DNA from: Simmondsia chinensis
Lineage: Eukaryota > Streptophyta > Magnoliopsida > Caryophyllales > Simmondsiaceae
Direction of reading: 5' to 3'
DNA length: 64,000 bases
Assembly (NCBI GenBank): GCA_018398585.1
Contig: JAGTTD010000008.1
Coordinates: forward strand, 6,026,501 to 6,090,500
Positions 32,717 to 43,322 of this stretch are shown here, in pieces (the first letter of the stretch is position 1; each line of letters opens with the position of its first letter). The notes below the pieces were generated by a model, which was not told the origin of the DNA, searched no databases, and saw nothing but the letters and a program-made list of their open reading frames with translations. Position numbers and translations under genes: made by a program.

Positions 32717-34150
32717 CTATCCGACCTGCTGACCTGTTTTTGTTTCATCCTTCTTATCAGAAACTTGTACTGGAGGTGCCTGTATACTCTCAATCTGAAC
32801 TACCTGTTGCTGATTTGGATTATCTGAGTGTATTTGACTATCATCAAGCTTCTGCGCCTCACCCGAATCACGAACTAAAGAGGGCGTGTGCGGCGGATGG
32901 AGCAGGGCAAACTCATCAAATGTAACATCTCTACTAGTCAGAAATTTATGAGATTTTGGATTCCATAAACGAAATCCCTTCACACCTAACGTATAACCAA
33001 GAAAGATACACTTCTTGGCTCTAGGCTCTAACTTCCCATCATTCACATAAGGATAAGCAGGACAACTGAAAATTCTTAAATGAGAGTAATCAGCAAGGGA
33101 TCCAGAACATACCTCCTCTGGACTCTTCAACTGACGCGATAAATGAGGTGAACGGTTCACTAAGTAACACGCCATGTTAACTTCCTTTGCCCACCATTCT
33201 CTCCCTAAACCTGCATTGGATAGCATACACCAAGCCTTCTCCAGTAACGTCCTATTTAGTCTTTCTGCCACTCCGTTCTATTGAGGTTGACCAATACAAG
33301 TCCTGTGTCTGACAATGCCTTGATGCTCACAAAATTTGATGAAATCACCCTCAACAAATTCAAGACCATTATCAGTCCTCAACCTCTTTATCTGCTTCTC
33401 TGTCTGTTTTTCAAGCAGCGCCTTCCACTTCTCGAAGACTTCATAAACTTCGTTTTTCTGCTTAAGAAAATAGACCCAAACTTTTCTTGAATAATCATCA
33501 GTGAATGTTAGAAAATACCTGGAACCTCCTTTGGAAGCAACTCTGGACGGTCCACACAAATCTGAATGAACATAATCTAACATTCCCTTAGTCTGATGCA
33601 CTGCCTGCTTGGAGCTGATTCTCTTCTGCTTCCCATAGACGCAATGCTCATAGAACTGCATCAACCCTGTAGACTGACCACATAATAAACCCCTCTTGCT
33701 CAGCTCTGTCAGACCCTTATCACCCATATGACCCAATCTCATGTGCCACATCTCGGTAATATCTGATTCTGACATACATGGTGTAGAAAAAGCCACTGAC
33801 CCTGCCATGGTAGAACCTACTAGCTCATATAAGCTTCCTATCCTTCTACCCTTCATCACAATCAACACACCCTTACTGACCCTCATAGCTCCACCTTCAG
33901 TTGTGTACTTGTACCCCTGTGACTCAAGGGTACCTAAAGAGATAAGGTTCTTTTTCAAGTCTGGGACGTGGCGTCACTAAGTGTCCTGATAGTACCATCG
34001 AACATCTTAATTTTGATTGTTCCTATACCCATAACCTTACAAGCGGCATCATTGCCCATCAAGACTACTTCACCGTAAATTGACTTATATGTGGTGAGCT
34101 GGTCTCTATTAGGACAAACATGATAAGAATAACTTGAATCCATGGTCCAC
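32717..34150 (-). pseudogene. Copia integrase, nearly intact
   Basis: GAG-pre-integrase with MWHMRLGHMGDKGLTEL (about 33,750) and CVYGKQKR supplies the zinc-binding histidines and cysteines. The core has Asp in VHSDLCGPS (33,555), Asp in LRTDNGLEF (33,370) and Glu in GVAERLNRTLLEK (33,265). A stop (TAG) lies between GQPQ and NGVAERL. The C-terminal part extends to about 32,720 (FLGYTLGVKGFRLWNP, VTFDE). All catalytic residues are present. Protease sequence (LDSSYSYHV-like) lies upstream near 34,140. Confidence 0.9.
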
Positions 34151-34159
34151 TTATCCTTG

Positions 34160-35020
34160 GATCTGGCTTAGGATTCGGTTACTAAAAGAACATCAGCATT
34201 ACCCTCATCTTCAACTGCACTAGCCTCAGCAGATTTATCACCTCTATTATGCCCATTCCTGTTACCTTCTTTGTGCTTATTCTTAAGCTTATAACAGTTT
34301 TTCTTTATGTGTTCTTTTTTGTGACAAAAGTTACATGACAGGTTTTTCTGTCTAGACTTAGACCTTGACTTCTTTTCACTATCAGACCCTCTATTAACAG
34401 TTCTACCTCTCACAAACAAACCATTACCAGAGTCATTCACAGAGTTAGACAATTCTTTATCTTCTCGTTCTTTACTTACTAGGTTCCACCTAATCATCAA
34501 TTGTGATAGTTGACCTACCACCGTATATCATGCTTTCTACAAAACTTTATATGAATTAGAGAGTGAATATAATAACAACATGGCCTGATCTTTATCTTTA
34601 GGGGCACCATTGAATTCTTTTAACTCTTGAATTATAGAGTTAAATTCATTAATGTGGTTCTTAAGAGATATACCTTCCGACATAAGAAACGTGAATAACC
34701 GATGCTTAACTGCGAGTTTATTGAAGACCGATTTGAAGCAGAACGTCTCCTGTAACTTCTCCCACAACTCCTCAGTGGTTTTTATGTCCAAGACTTCTGT
34801 CAATACATCATTTGTAAGACGCATCTGATTAGCTGTGAGTGCCTTCTCATCTAACTCCTCCCACTGTGCTGCTGACATATTCTCCGGTTTCTTCTCTTTT
34901 CCTTCTAAAGCTTTCCTCAAGCCATTCTGTGTCAAAAGACCCTTAACGCGGACTTGCCACAAACTGAAACTCCCTTGACCACCAAACTTCTCTATGATTT
35001 AATCGCTAACATCATAGTAC
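34160..35020 (-). pseudogene. Copia gag with zinc knuckle
   Basis: It starts near 35,020 with a KFGGQGSFSLWQVRVKGLL-like stretch, continues through TNDVLTEVLDIKTTEELWEK and FNSIIQELKEF, and ends with a CX2CX4HX4C zinc knuckle, CNFCHKKEHIKKNC, near 34,330. This is the UBN2-type copia gag that forms virus-like particles and binds element RNA. A frameshift near 34,530 separates the two halves. Confidence 0.85.
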
Positions 35021-35034
35021 CAAATCGATCAACA

Positions 35035-35052
35035 AGGGCTCTAATACCAATT
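35035..35052 (-). promoter_or_regulatory. Primer binding site, tRNA-iMet type
   Basis: Next to the 5' LTR the minus strand reads TTGGTATTAGAGCCC, one base from the TGGTATCAGAGCCC site used by plant copia elements with initiator tRNA-Met. Confidence 0.85.
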
Positions 35053-35506
35053 TGTGAGGAAAACAACAACCAGATCTGGATTCGATTCAAATACTATAAC
35101 AAATATGAGAAGCAAATCAAGGATGAAAAAGAGCAAAAGAACAAACACAACGATTTACATGGAAACCCCTCTTTAATCGAGAGGGGAGAAAACCATGGGT
35201 GGAAATGGAGAACTTTTATTGAACGAGTATAATGGAAGAATTGTAATTCACTTTCTCTCTCTCTCTCTCTCTCTTTCTTTCTCTATGGCGCTCACTCTAT
35301 ATTGGATAATAAATTACGTAACCCTAGCGTCATATTTATACACGTGGAAATTAGACTCCCGATCGATCGGACCGATCGATTGGCGTACCCTTTGGATATG
35401 TCAAGCTTCTGCGCACCTTCCCGATCGATCGGCTTCTTCACCGATTGATCGATGAGCTCCCGGCTTTCCTCTCAAAAATCCTAGTAATTTGAGGCATAAC
35501 CTAACA
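35053..35506 (-). repeat. 5' LTR of copia element 1
   Basis: 454 bp, starting TGTTAGGTTATGCC on the minus strand. It contains a (CT)n tract (about 35,250-35,285) and several GATCGATCGG phrases. This copy keeps the promoter elements that the 3' LTR has lost. Confidence 0.9.
35333..35347 (-). promoter_or_regulatory. G-box next to a TATA box in the copia 5' LTR
   Basis: On the minus strand CCACGTGTATAAATATGA combines a palindromic G-box (CACGTG) with TATAAATA. G-boxes bind bZIP/bHLH factors in plants, so the promoter might answer light, ABA or stress. That response is inference only. Confidence 0.55.
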
Positions 35507-35883
35507 AAAACAAATAAAGACGGTCGAAGGAGAGAAACCAAGAGAGGCGAGCTAGAGCGATCGAAAAAGTGAGAGAGTTGACAAAGAGAGAGAGAGCCTG
35601 AGGTGTGGGCATGAGCCCAAGGGGGTCCCAGAGAATTCGAGAGAGAATGAGCCAGAGCAGGGGAGAGAGAGTCCCAGAGATTGAGAGAGGCCGTGGGGAG
35701 GGGGCTATATATATAATACTTGATTAAGCTTATGTTTTTCATGTTTAATTTAGGTCCAGTATTTGTGTATCCAATTTTATGTACTGTTAACTCATTAGTA
35801 CCATGTTTAATATAGTAACAACATGATTATATTTTTATTCAACGGGTAATAGCAGACTAACTTTTTTTATTCCCAGCAGAAGC

Positions 35884-37825
35884 CTACCTCTTTACTACTA
35901 TTAGTTCAAATTATGACCATGACTTGACCAAAAATCGGCCCCATCAAGGGAGGTAGACCATGGTCAGGGCCTTAGGTGGCAGCTAGGGTTTCGTTGGGGT
36001 TCAAAACATAAGAAAATGAAATTTTAATTGGCAAGGTAAAAATGAAAAGGGAGGAAGTAAAAATGACAAACTCAATAAAATGATGTCGTATGAGCAAAAC
36101 TCCCTAAAAAAATGCCCCAAAATTTTAGAAAGCAGAAAAGCAATGTATCTAATTTATTATGAAGAATATATTATGATAGAACACCCCTGATAACCTCTTC
36201 CAATTGCTGACTTTATTTAATCTAATATAATCTAACCATTATATAATTAAACAATTTTTTAAAACAAAGAAAAAATTTATAATAAATGTTAAGTAAAAGA
36301 ATATATTACAATGTATTGAAAATTCTTGAAATATTAAAAAAAAGATGCTACCTAAGATACAAATGCTACCTAAAATTGTAGGTTTTCAAATTTACTTTAA
36401 ATATATTATATATAATCTATATCTCCGAACATAGATGCTACGTAAAATGGTAGGTTTTCAAATCGATCTTTCCAATGCCTTAGGTTCGACTCCCTTTTTT
36501 TAGCAAGTTCTCACCATTAAACATGTAATTGGGCCCTTTTTTTATTTTATTTTATGATTTCACTAATATTTTAAGATTCTTGGCCCTGAAATGCAGATAT
36601 GACAATGTTTCTTGCAATATTTAGGGAACTCATATGGACATTTGAAGGCGTTGACCTTTGCAAAGTCCTGCAAAATACGCGTACGACAACATATTTGGAG
36701 GAAAATGGAATGGCAGCAGGTAAATGTAATACTCCAACTATTCAATTTATCTGCATTCCACTACAAAAAAAAAAATAGATAAATTAAAAAAAATAGAAAT
36801 AGGAAAGTTATTTTATATATACCCCCTTGTCCTTTAACTCGGTGAAGTCTTGTGGGTCTAAAGTGAGCCTTGAGAGCCACACTTGCCCACTAGATAAGTC
36901 AAGCCAGGCCAGCGTGCCATTGTGTGTTGTGTACTTTTTCCAACTTGGTTTTTTATTTTTACAGTTATTGTTTTGTCGTTGTGTAAAAAGAGGAAACATG
37001 AAGAACTTTTCCTTGGTCAATCCTTTGGGTTTGAGCTTGAGATATTGACTGTTGACTATAATATCACCCATGCCTTTTATATCTGTTGTTTCCATGACAA
37101 GGCCGGATTTTTCTCTCCTTCATATCCACCAAATCCTTCCGTACTGAGGCCAGATTTCTCTCCCTTTTCTATGATCCATGGTTGCTCTAATGGGTATAAT
37201 ATGTTGCCTATAAATTGAGTGTGTTGAAGGATTGATGGATACACATAGAGAACACTGAAATCAATCATCGCTTCTCTTCTTTCAATCTTCTTGAGGTTCT
37301 GTAGTTCTTCCATCACTGAGTAAGTTGGAGTCTACTCCAATCCATCTCTCAAGAGTACACTTTAACCATGAGCACTGTGTTTACTATGAGAGTCCGAGTG
37401 CAAGTCGTTCTTGTTTGTACCAGGGCTGGTACATAAATGATTTAAGTGGTTGGTGGCTGTGATTCTAGGCTAAGTACTGTAAACTCCACCATGTGACAAT
37501 TTCTTAGTTTGATCATTCCTCGATTCTCATTTCATCTATTGCTTGATCACCCCCAGTCTTTTGTTGGTGTTCAAGATTATCCTTTTTGAGGTCAAGTTGG
37601 CTTAGTTTGAGGCATTTCAGTTCAATGACACTAAGATAGTCAACCTGAGGCCAAACACAGAAAGTTCCAATGAAAGAAAAAACTTTTCTGCTATAGAGCC
37701 AGGATTCTAAATTCTCCGCTTTTCATCCATTAGTTTCAATTTGTCCATTTTGAGTAATTTGTTTTTTCTTGTATTTGATTTTTGATTACTTCCTTTTGTA
37801 ATTCTCCAGCAACTTAAATTTAAAG
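35884..37825. other. AT-rich region; possible LTR-like promoter near 37,200
   Basis: 35,884-36,800 has no recognisable content. Near 37,208 CCTATAAATTGAGTG is followed by a CT-rich leader (CGCTTCTCTTCTTTC), which looks like a plant promoter or LTR R region on the plus strand. I could not find a matching partner LTR. The open minus-strand frame at 37,095-36,808 is not recognised. Confidence 0.35.
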
Positions 37826-38239
37826 TGATGCAACACAAATACGAAAATTAAGGAAAAAGAAGGTTCAATAACCATCCTTTAAATTTCTATTGCTAAAACA
37901 AGTAGAAACAAAGGGGAAAATTATAACTTAGTTCTCAAAACCCGAGAATTAGGAAGAACACATAAAAATATGGAAAATATCTAAGAAATTGAATGACTTA
38001 AACCCTAGACTTTCCCTTACTTAAATACAGGAGAAAACTCACATAGAATAAAAGGCTTAAACGATAAAAGGATAAACACAAAAGACTTCAAGATAAATAC
38101 AATAATTACTAATAATTATCTATTAATCTACTAGCTAATTAACCTAGGAGATGAAAAATTCCACAAGCTTTATCTCGAGCCGTGTTTCCTTCCATCAACT
38201 TGCCAATCCTGAGTACTCGCCATCTGCCTATGGGCTGCA
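37826..38239 (-). repeat. 3' LTR of the gypsy element
   Basis: Matches 42,907-43,322 over its length with point changes and small indels, with shared AAACAAGTAGAAACAAAGG and TACTAATAATTATCTATTAA. The pol reading frame runs into it and ends at about 38,170. Confidence 0.9.
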
Positions 38240-39420
38240 TCGGCCTCTCTCGCCACTAGGTCTACAAGATCGTTGTTGTCAATGTACTGCACGAGGTGCT
38301 TGATATTGAGGATGTCAGAAGTCCGCATACCACTTCGCAACTGAAGGCGATATGCCTTGTCATTAATCTTCTCAATGATCTTCAAACAGTCTTGCGTGCT
38401 GTTAGTTTTTTACACTTCCATGCCAAAAATCTCTCCCTAGTTAAAATTGCCTGAACTTGATCTCTTACCTGAAGTTGAGTTGCTCGATGCCGCTTGTCAC
38501 TCACTGGCTTGCACATGGCTCTTGCTTCAAGTAGTCGTGCTCGGGTCTGCTCATGTATATCCAAAGGTAGGATATGAAGTTTTTTGCCTTGCCACGAGGA
38601 TGAGTGAGATCAGGAACTGGTGCTAGATCTATCGGAGAATGAGGAACAAAGCCATAAACAACTTTGAATAGTGGAAAGCATGTGCTTCTCTTAACCGAGC
38701 TGTCGTATGTGAACTTGGCTTGGTACAACTTATGCTCCCATCCCTTGATTTTCTCAGCAAGAAGTCAATGAAGTAAATTACCCAAAAAACGATTTGTCAT
38801 TTCAGTTTGGCCATCCGTCTTGGAATGATGAACAGTGTTAAAGGCGAGGGACGTATTTGCCATCTTCCAAAGAATCTTCCCGAGGTGATTCACAAACCGC
38901 ACATCCCTATTCGATACTATGCTGGTTAGCAATCCACGAAGCTTGTATGCTTTCCAGAAAGACATCTTGGTCACATGTACTGTGCCAATAACTTTCTTGC
39001 ACCCTATGAAATGTGCCGTCTTCGAGAAAAGATCCAACAAACGAAGATCGAGTCTATACCGTCTGAGTTCTCGGCAACCCCAGCACAAAGTCCATACTGA
39101 TATTTGCCCAAGGTTGACTTGGAATTGGAAATGGCATGTACAATCCTATATTAGACAACTCGCCTTTCAAAATTTGATAGATGCGGCAACGCTTGACAAA
39201 TCTCTCTATCTCCTTTCTCAGCAAAGGTCAAAATTAATTGGGCTCACCAGCTTGAGCGTCTTATCTCTCCCCATATGCAATTCAGTGTGCTTCTCTTGGA
39301 TGATCTTAAGACGCAGACTTGACTCTAGTATACATGATTGATTTCCCTTGAAGAGAAACACGTCATGGATAGAGTATCCAGCTACTAAACCGGATTGCGC
39401 TTCCGGACACAATGAGAGTG
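38170..39420 (-). pseudogene. Gypsy integrase, with stops
   Basis: The zinc-binding part near 39,400-39,240 includes LRLKIIQEKHTELHMGRDKTL (histidine pair). In the core, SIVSNRDVRFVNHLGKILWK (about 38,910) carries the second Asp and TDGQTEMTNRFLGNLL (about 38,800) the Glu. The first Asp region near 39,080 is frame-shifted. The C-terminal end (38,385-38,170) reads INDKAYRLQL and ILNIKHLVQYI, typical of the region after the integrase core in plant gypsy elements. The final residues are encoded by LTR sequence. Confidence 0.85.
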
Positions 39421-39815
39421 CGCCTACTCAGTGCATCAGCAACTGTATTCAATGCGTCTAATTTGTGCCTGATCACAAAGTGAAAGAGCTCGATATAACT
39501 CGCCCACTTAGCATGTCCGTCAGAAAGCTTGCCCTGGCTGTTAATGTATTTTAATGGAACATTATCCGAGTATGGTATGAACTCCTTGTTGGCTAGATAA
39601 GACTTCCAATGCCTCAATGCTCTCACCACTGCATAGAACTTGAAGTCATAAGTAGAATAATTCAACTTACACCCATCAAGTTTGTCACTAAATTATGCAA
39701 CAAGACGCCCCTCTTGACTAAGTATTGCCCCAATACCAATTTTTGAAGTATTAGTGTATAGCTCGAATTTCTTTTGAATATCAGGTAAGGCTAATACCGG
39801 TGTTGTGGTTAACCT
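39363..39815 (-). pseudogene. Gypsy RNase H
   Basis: YSTYDFKFYAVVRALRHWKS and LANKEFIPYSDNVPLKYI give the RNase H core, with the third Asp in YSDN, and HFVIRHKLDALNTVADALSR gives its end. The first Asp, expected near 39,740, lies in a stretch with stops. Confidence 0.85.
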
Positions 39816-40640
39816 CTACTTTACTTCTTCGAAGGCGCCAACTGCTTTCGGAGTCCAAGCAAAAGAACTCCCCTTCATGCAATTTGTGATTGCCGCCATG
39901 ATTGAGCTAAAGTTTGGCACAAACCTCATATAAAAAGAAGCCAAACCATGAAAACTTATCTTGCCTTCGTCAGCCACTATGCCGTCCTTGGACATAACAA
40001 ACCCAAGGAAAGTCACCCGGTCCTTCATGAACTCGCACTTCTTCAATGTGGCAAATACTTGCTGCTCCCTTAAGGTGCTCAGTACTTCTTTAAGATGATC
40101 GAAGTGCTCAACTCGGTTCTGGTTGTAGATCAAGATATCGTCAAAGTAGATGACAACAAATCTCCCAATATATCCTAGTAAAACTTGATTCATGAACCAC
40201 ATGAACTTGCTTAGTGCATTTGACAACCCAAATGGCATGACAAGCCACTTGTACAATCCTTCCCATGTCTTGAATGAGGTCTTTCGTTCATCTCCAGGCG
40301 CAATGCAGATTTGATTATACCCAATCTTCAAGTCTAACTTGCTAAATACTTTTGAGTTCTGTAGCTGATCAAGTAAGTCAACCAATCTTGGAATAAAAAA
40401 TTGGTAACGTACTGTGATCTTGTTGATGGCTTTGCTGTCTATGCACATTAGCCAAATACCGTCCTTCTTTGGCGTCAACAGAGCGAGAACTGAGCAAGGA
40501 CTAAAACTGTCTCGGATAAAGCCTGTGGTGAGTAATTCCTCCACTTGGAGCCTCAGCTCCTCAAGCTCTGTAGGACTCATCTGATAATGTAGCCTAATCA
40601 ATAAGGCAGCCCCCGAAATTAGATAAATCCGGTGTTAGAT
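39816..40640 (-). pseudogene. Gypsy reverse transcriptase, catalytic residues kept
   Basis: A 261-codon stretch is open without stops. It contains [55 protein letters not shown] (first catalytic Asp), VMPFGLSNA and [12 protein letters not shown] (YFDD, both Asp present). The end ([23 protein letters not shown]) leads to RNase H. It is the best-preserved catalytic domain in the window, although stops surround it. Confidence 0.92.
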
Positions 40641-41305
40641 GCCCTTAAAGGCGTCAATGTATCCGGTAACTCTTCTGGAAATACGTTAATGAACTTCTTC
40701 AACAGATCTTCTACTTCACTCTATATCTCTCCGTATTCCACCTCACTCTCCTTCCTGATCAACACAGACGCGACTTTGCTTTCGCCAACCTCCTTGGCGA
40801 ACATAGCCTTGCCTTGTAAGTTCGGGTTCTGAGCTACTAGTGCTCATGGCGCCTTATCTTTTTTAGGTAACAAGATGGTTTTTGTTCTCTAAAGGAGAAG
40901 GTTGTAGTAATTCTTCCACCCATCATGGATGGCACCTCTATCAAACTTTCATGGATGCCCCAACAATAGGTGATATGCATCTATGGTGATTATGTCACAC
41001 CATACCCCATCCATCGAGAAATAAACCAGAAATCTCTTTGAGACAGTTACCTGGTTTCCCTTCTTGAGCCAAGATAACTTGTAAGATTTTGTGTGTGCTT
41101 TTGTCTTCAATCACAACTTTTATACAACCTCCTCGAAAATAATGTTCTCGTAGCTTCCTGAATAAATCATAAGGCGGCACACTCTCCTGCTAATGGTACA
41201 AGTCATCTGAAAGATATTATTCCGTAGCCAACCCTCTCCCTCTGCTTCCTTGGGCACGAAGTAGACTCGCCTAATCACAAGTAGGTGGCCCTCGTCGCCT
41301 GCAAC
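40641..41305 (-). pseudogene. Gypsy protease, catalytic Asp changed
   Basis: The frame at 41,300-41,120 reads LVIRRVYFVPKEAEGEGWLR, then CTISRRVCRLMIYSGSYENI. In the family the last part is a D-S-G-S motif with an active-site Asp, and here that residue is Tyr. The region from 41,120 to 40,641 connects protease with RT and is broken by stops. Confidence 0.75.
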
Positions 41306-41765
41306 TAGGCATGGCCAACGAGTGGGACCCGGCCTGGCCTGAGCTCGGTATACCCCGGGTCGGGCCACGGGCCAAAAATAAGTTGGCGCTGGGCCCGGCT
41401 CTTTTGAGAAGAGCTGTTGAGGCTCTCAAATAAAAAAAAAAATTATATTTTTTTTTCTATAAATACTTAATCCTCCCCAAAAAATGTATATTTAGCATTA
41501 TTTACTATTACTTATTATATATTTCAGTTTATTACATATATTTAGCATTCTTTTTTTTTGAACATGTATATTTACCATTATTAGTGCTTGAAAAAAAATA
41601 TATTTGTATCTCATATTATTTATCAATGAATTATAATAATTTTAGTATAAAACGACTTTGTATTATTTAAATTTTGCTTTTCTTTTTTTAAGCCGACGGA
41701 AGCAGGCCAGGGGCCGGGCCGGCCGGGCCTGGCCCTGGAGGCCCCCCGGCCCATGGCCACGCCTA
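41306..41765. mobile_element. hAT-like non-autonomous element, 460 bp, 8-bp TSD
   Basis: The ends are TAGGCATGGCCAACG and, as complement of the right end, TAGGCGTGGCCATGG. The flanks are CCTGCAAC (41,298-41,305) and CTTGCAAC (41,766-41,773), an 8-bp TSD with one change. Both ends are very GC-rich (GGGCCGGGCC), while the centre is AT-rich. It inserted between the gag zinc knuckle and the protease of the gypsy element. Confidence 0.85.
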
Positions 41766-41773
41766 CTTGCAAC

Positions 41774-42903
41774 GTCGTCCTCCTCTAATGGCATCAACTC
41801 ATCTTGTACCTCCTCTTAAATCACCATGCTATCTTCAGTATGGAGCCCCTCGATATATAAACCCTTGCCTTGTCTATCACCCTTCTGACACTCAATGACA
41901 CGACGTCCTGTCTCTCCACACTTGAAACAACGGGTTCTTGAGCTACCCACTAAGTCCTGAGTAGCTGATTTACTAGAATTAGAGGCTACCAGTTTCATCT
42001 GAACACCTAGATTGGAAGGTATCGGTACCTAGTCACGCCCACTATTTTGGGTGCCCCATGTTCTGCCAGCTTGACATTGCCTATGTTGCTTCTCAACGAT
42101 CATAGACCTTTGACTTGACTCCGACATCGAAAGATGTCTAACATGTTCCACACCTCTCGTATCAATTCCTTCTATCCGCTAATCTACTTATCCGCCTATT
42201 GCTACTCCGATTCCGCCAAGACGTTCCTGACGAGTAGAGAATAGTATTCTACAGTGTATTCCTCCACGGTCCAAGAACCCTAACCCAACCCTGCAGACGT
42301 TGATACATCACCATGGCGTGATTGTGGCATTGGAAGGCGCTCTACATGTGTTTCTTCATCTTTTTCCACATCTCTATTTTTGCCCTACCATGGCTAAGCT
42401 GGGTATGTTTCAGCTTCTAGCCACAAGGTAGCCGCCCTGCCCCTCAACCTGGGAGCAACCAAGGACGCCTCCTTGTGCTCCGGGACCTCCTTGAACTCGA
42501 GCAATTTCTCCACCGCAACAAGCCAATCCTAGAACTCCTCTAGTTGACCTCCACCATTAAACTCAGGAATTTCATTCCAAAGCTTAGAGTCCTGCCTTCG
42601 AACATCAACGTAATCGGTGCCTCTGGTATTTGGTTGAGCCCTCCTCCCATGTCGCTCCTGAGCCTCAGCTTCCGGGAACAGGTTGTGGAAACTCTTGTTC
42701 GTGTCTTCTCCGTCACCCCCTACCGACATGTTTTGAGGCTGAGCCACGGGTGCTTGATCGGGATTCACTCCCAATTGAACCAAGCATAGCTCGATTCTCT
42801 ATAATTTCTCCTCCAAGTTCTCAATTGTCCTCTCGATCTGACATTGAGAATCACGCTTGTAAACGTCTTCGATGGCGGTGTACCTCTGTCGCTCATGGTC
42901 CAT
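41774..42903 (-). pseudogene. Gypsy gag with zinc knuckle, broken
   Basis: The ATG at 42,903 opens MDHERQRYTAIEDVYKRDSQ, continues through IPEFNGGGQLEEF and LVAPRLRGRAATLWLEAE, and ends with the zinc knuckle CFKCGETGRRVIEC (about 41,930), where the usual His is Arg. The start ATG lies 3 bp inside the LTR junction, so there is almost no 5' untranslated region. Stops interrupt it near 42,790 and 42,530 and further on. Confidence 0.85.
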
Positions 42904-42906
42904 CTC

Positions 42907-43322
42907 TGAAACCGTCACAAAAATTATGGAAACGAAAGGTTCAACAGCCTTCCTTTAAATTTCTATTACTAAAACAAGTAGAAACAAAGGAAAAATTCTA
43001 ACATAATTCTCACAACTCGAGAATTGGGAAGAACACATAAAAATATGGAAAATATCTAAGAAATCGAATGACCTAAACGCTGGACTTCCCCTTGCTTAAA
43101 TAAAGGAGAAAACTTACCTAGAGTAAAAGATTTAAAAGGTTAAATAAAAAAGACTTAAAAAAAAAACAATAATTACTAATAATTATCTATTAATCCACTA
43201 GCTAAATAACCTAATAAATGAAAGACTCCACAAGCTTTATCTCTGGCCGCGTTTCCTTCCCCCAACTCGCAAATCCTGAGTACTTGCCATCTACCTATGG
43301 CGCCATCTGCCTATGGACAGCA
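42907..43322 (-). repeat. 5' LTR of the gypsy element
   Basis: 416 bp, the partner of 37,826-38,239. It is directly followed on the minus strand by GAGATGGACC, the gag start, without a standard tRNA primer site. Confidence 0.9.

Larger units (their letters stand above)
30620..35506 (-). mobile_element. Ty1/copia element, 4.9 kb, 5-bp TSD
   Basis: The element is flanked by AAAAC at 30,615-30,619 and 35,507-35,511. Its outer ends are TGTGAAG on the left and CTAACA on the right, a TG/CA pair. The coding order on the minus strand is gag, integrase, RT, RNase H, which identifies copia. A tRNA-iMet-type primer site lies next to the 5' LTR, and GAGCCAGGGTGGAGA, a polypurine tract, borders the 3' LTR. 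It inserted in the leader of the older Tat LTR. Confidence 0.92.
16154..35878 (-). mobile_element. Non-autonomous Tat-type LTR retrotransposon without gag-pol, 5-bp TSD
   Basis: Two related LTRs (16,154-21,080 and 30,358-35,878, each interrupted by later insertions) flank a common interior. GAAGC precedes the left LTR at 16,149-16,153 and follows the right LTR at 35,879-35,883, a perfect 5-bp TSD. On the minus strand the 5' LTR (right) is followed at once by AGCACCGTCTATGGGA, a mutated form of the GGCGCCGTCTGTGGGA primer site typical of Tat elements, and a purine-rich GGAGTTGGAGGC precedes the 3' LTR. The interior has no gag, RT or integrase but holds minisatellites and an antisense ORF. After removing insertions the element is about 8.5 kb. 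Confidence 0.8.
30358..35878 (-). repeat. 5' LTR of the Tat-type element (right copy), split by a copia element
   Basis: LTR sequence is 30,358-30,619 and 35,507-35,878, about 630 bp without the copia insertion. On the minus strand it starts TGCTGGGAATAAAA and has a TATATATA box (about 35,710), a CT-rich leader, and GACTTAAGCATCGGAGGG (about 30,515). The open frame of 113 codons at 35,742-35,401 is mostly this leader and not a gene. Confidence 0.8.
37826..43322 (-). mobile_element. Ty3/gypsy element with short LTRs
   Basis: Coding order on the minus strand is gag, zinc knuckle, protease, RT, RNase H, integrase, which identifies gypsy. LTRs of 414 and 416 bp begin TGCWGYCC on the minus strand and end at a TCA. 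A purine-rich GCGAGAGAGGCC borders the 3' LTR. No TSD was found (TAAAG on one side, TTGTA on the other), so the flanks may have recombined. A hAT-like element sits inside it. Confidence 0.9.

Noticed and set aside
35401..35742. 113-codon minus-strand open frame
   Set aside because: It crosses from Tat LTR leader into the copia LTR. It is an artefact of CT-rich sequence.
36758..36790. CACTACAAAAAAAA, a possible CACTA left end
   Set aside because: It has no subterminal repeats, no partner end and no 3-bp TSD. It is most likely chance next to an A run.
36808..37095. 95-codon minus-strand open frame
   Set aside because: No motif, domain or neighbour supports it. It could be remnant coding sequence but cannot be assigned.
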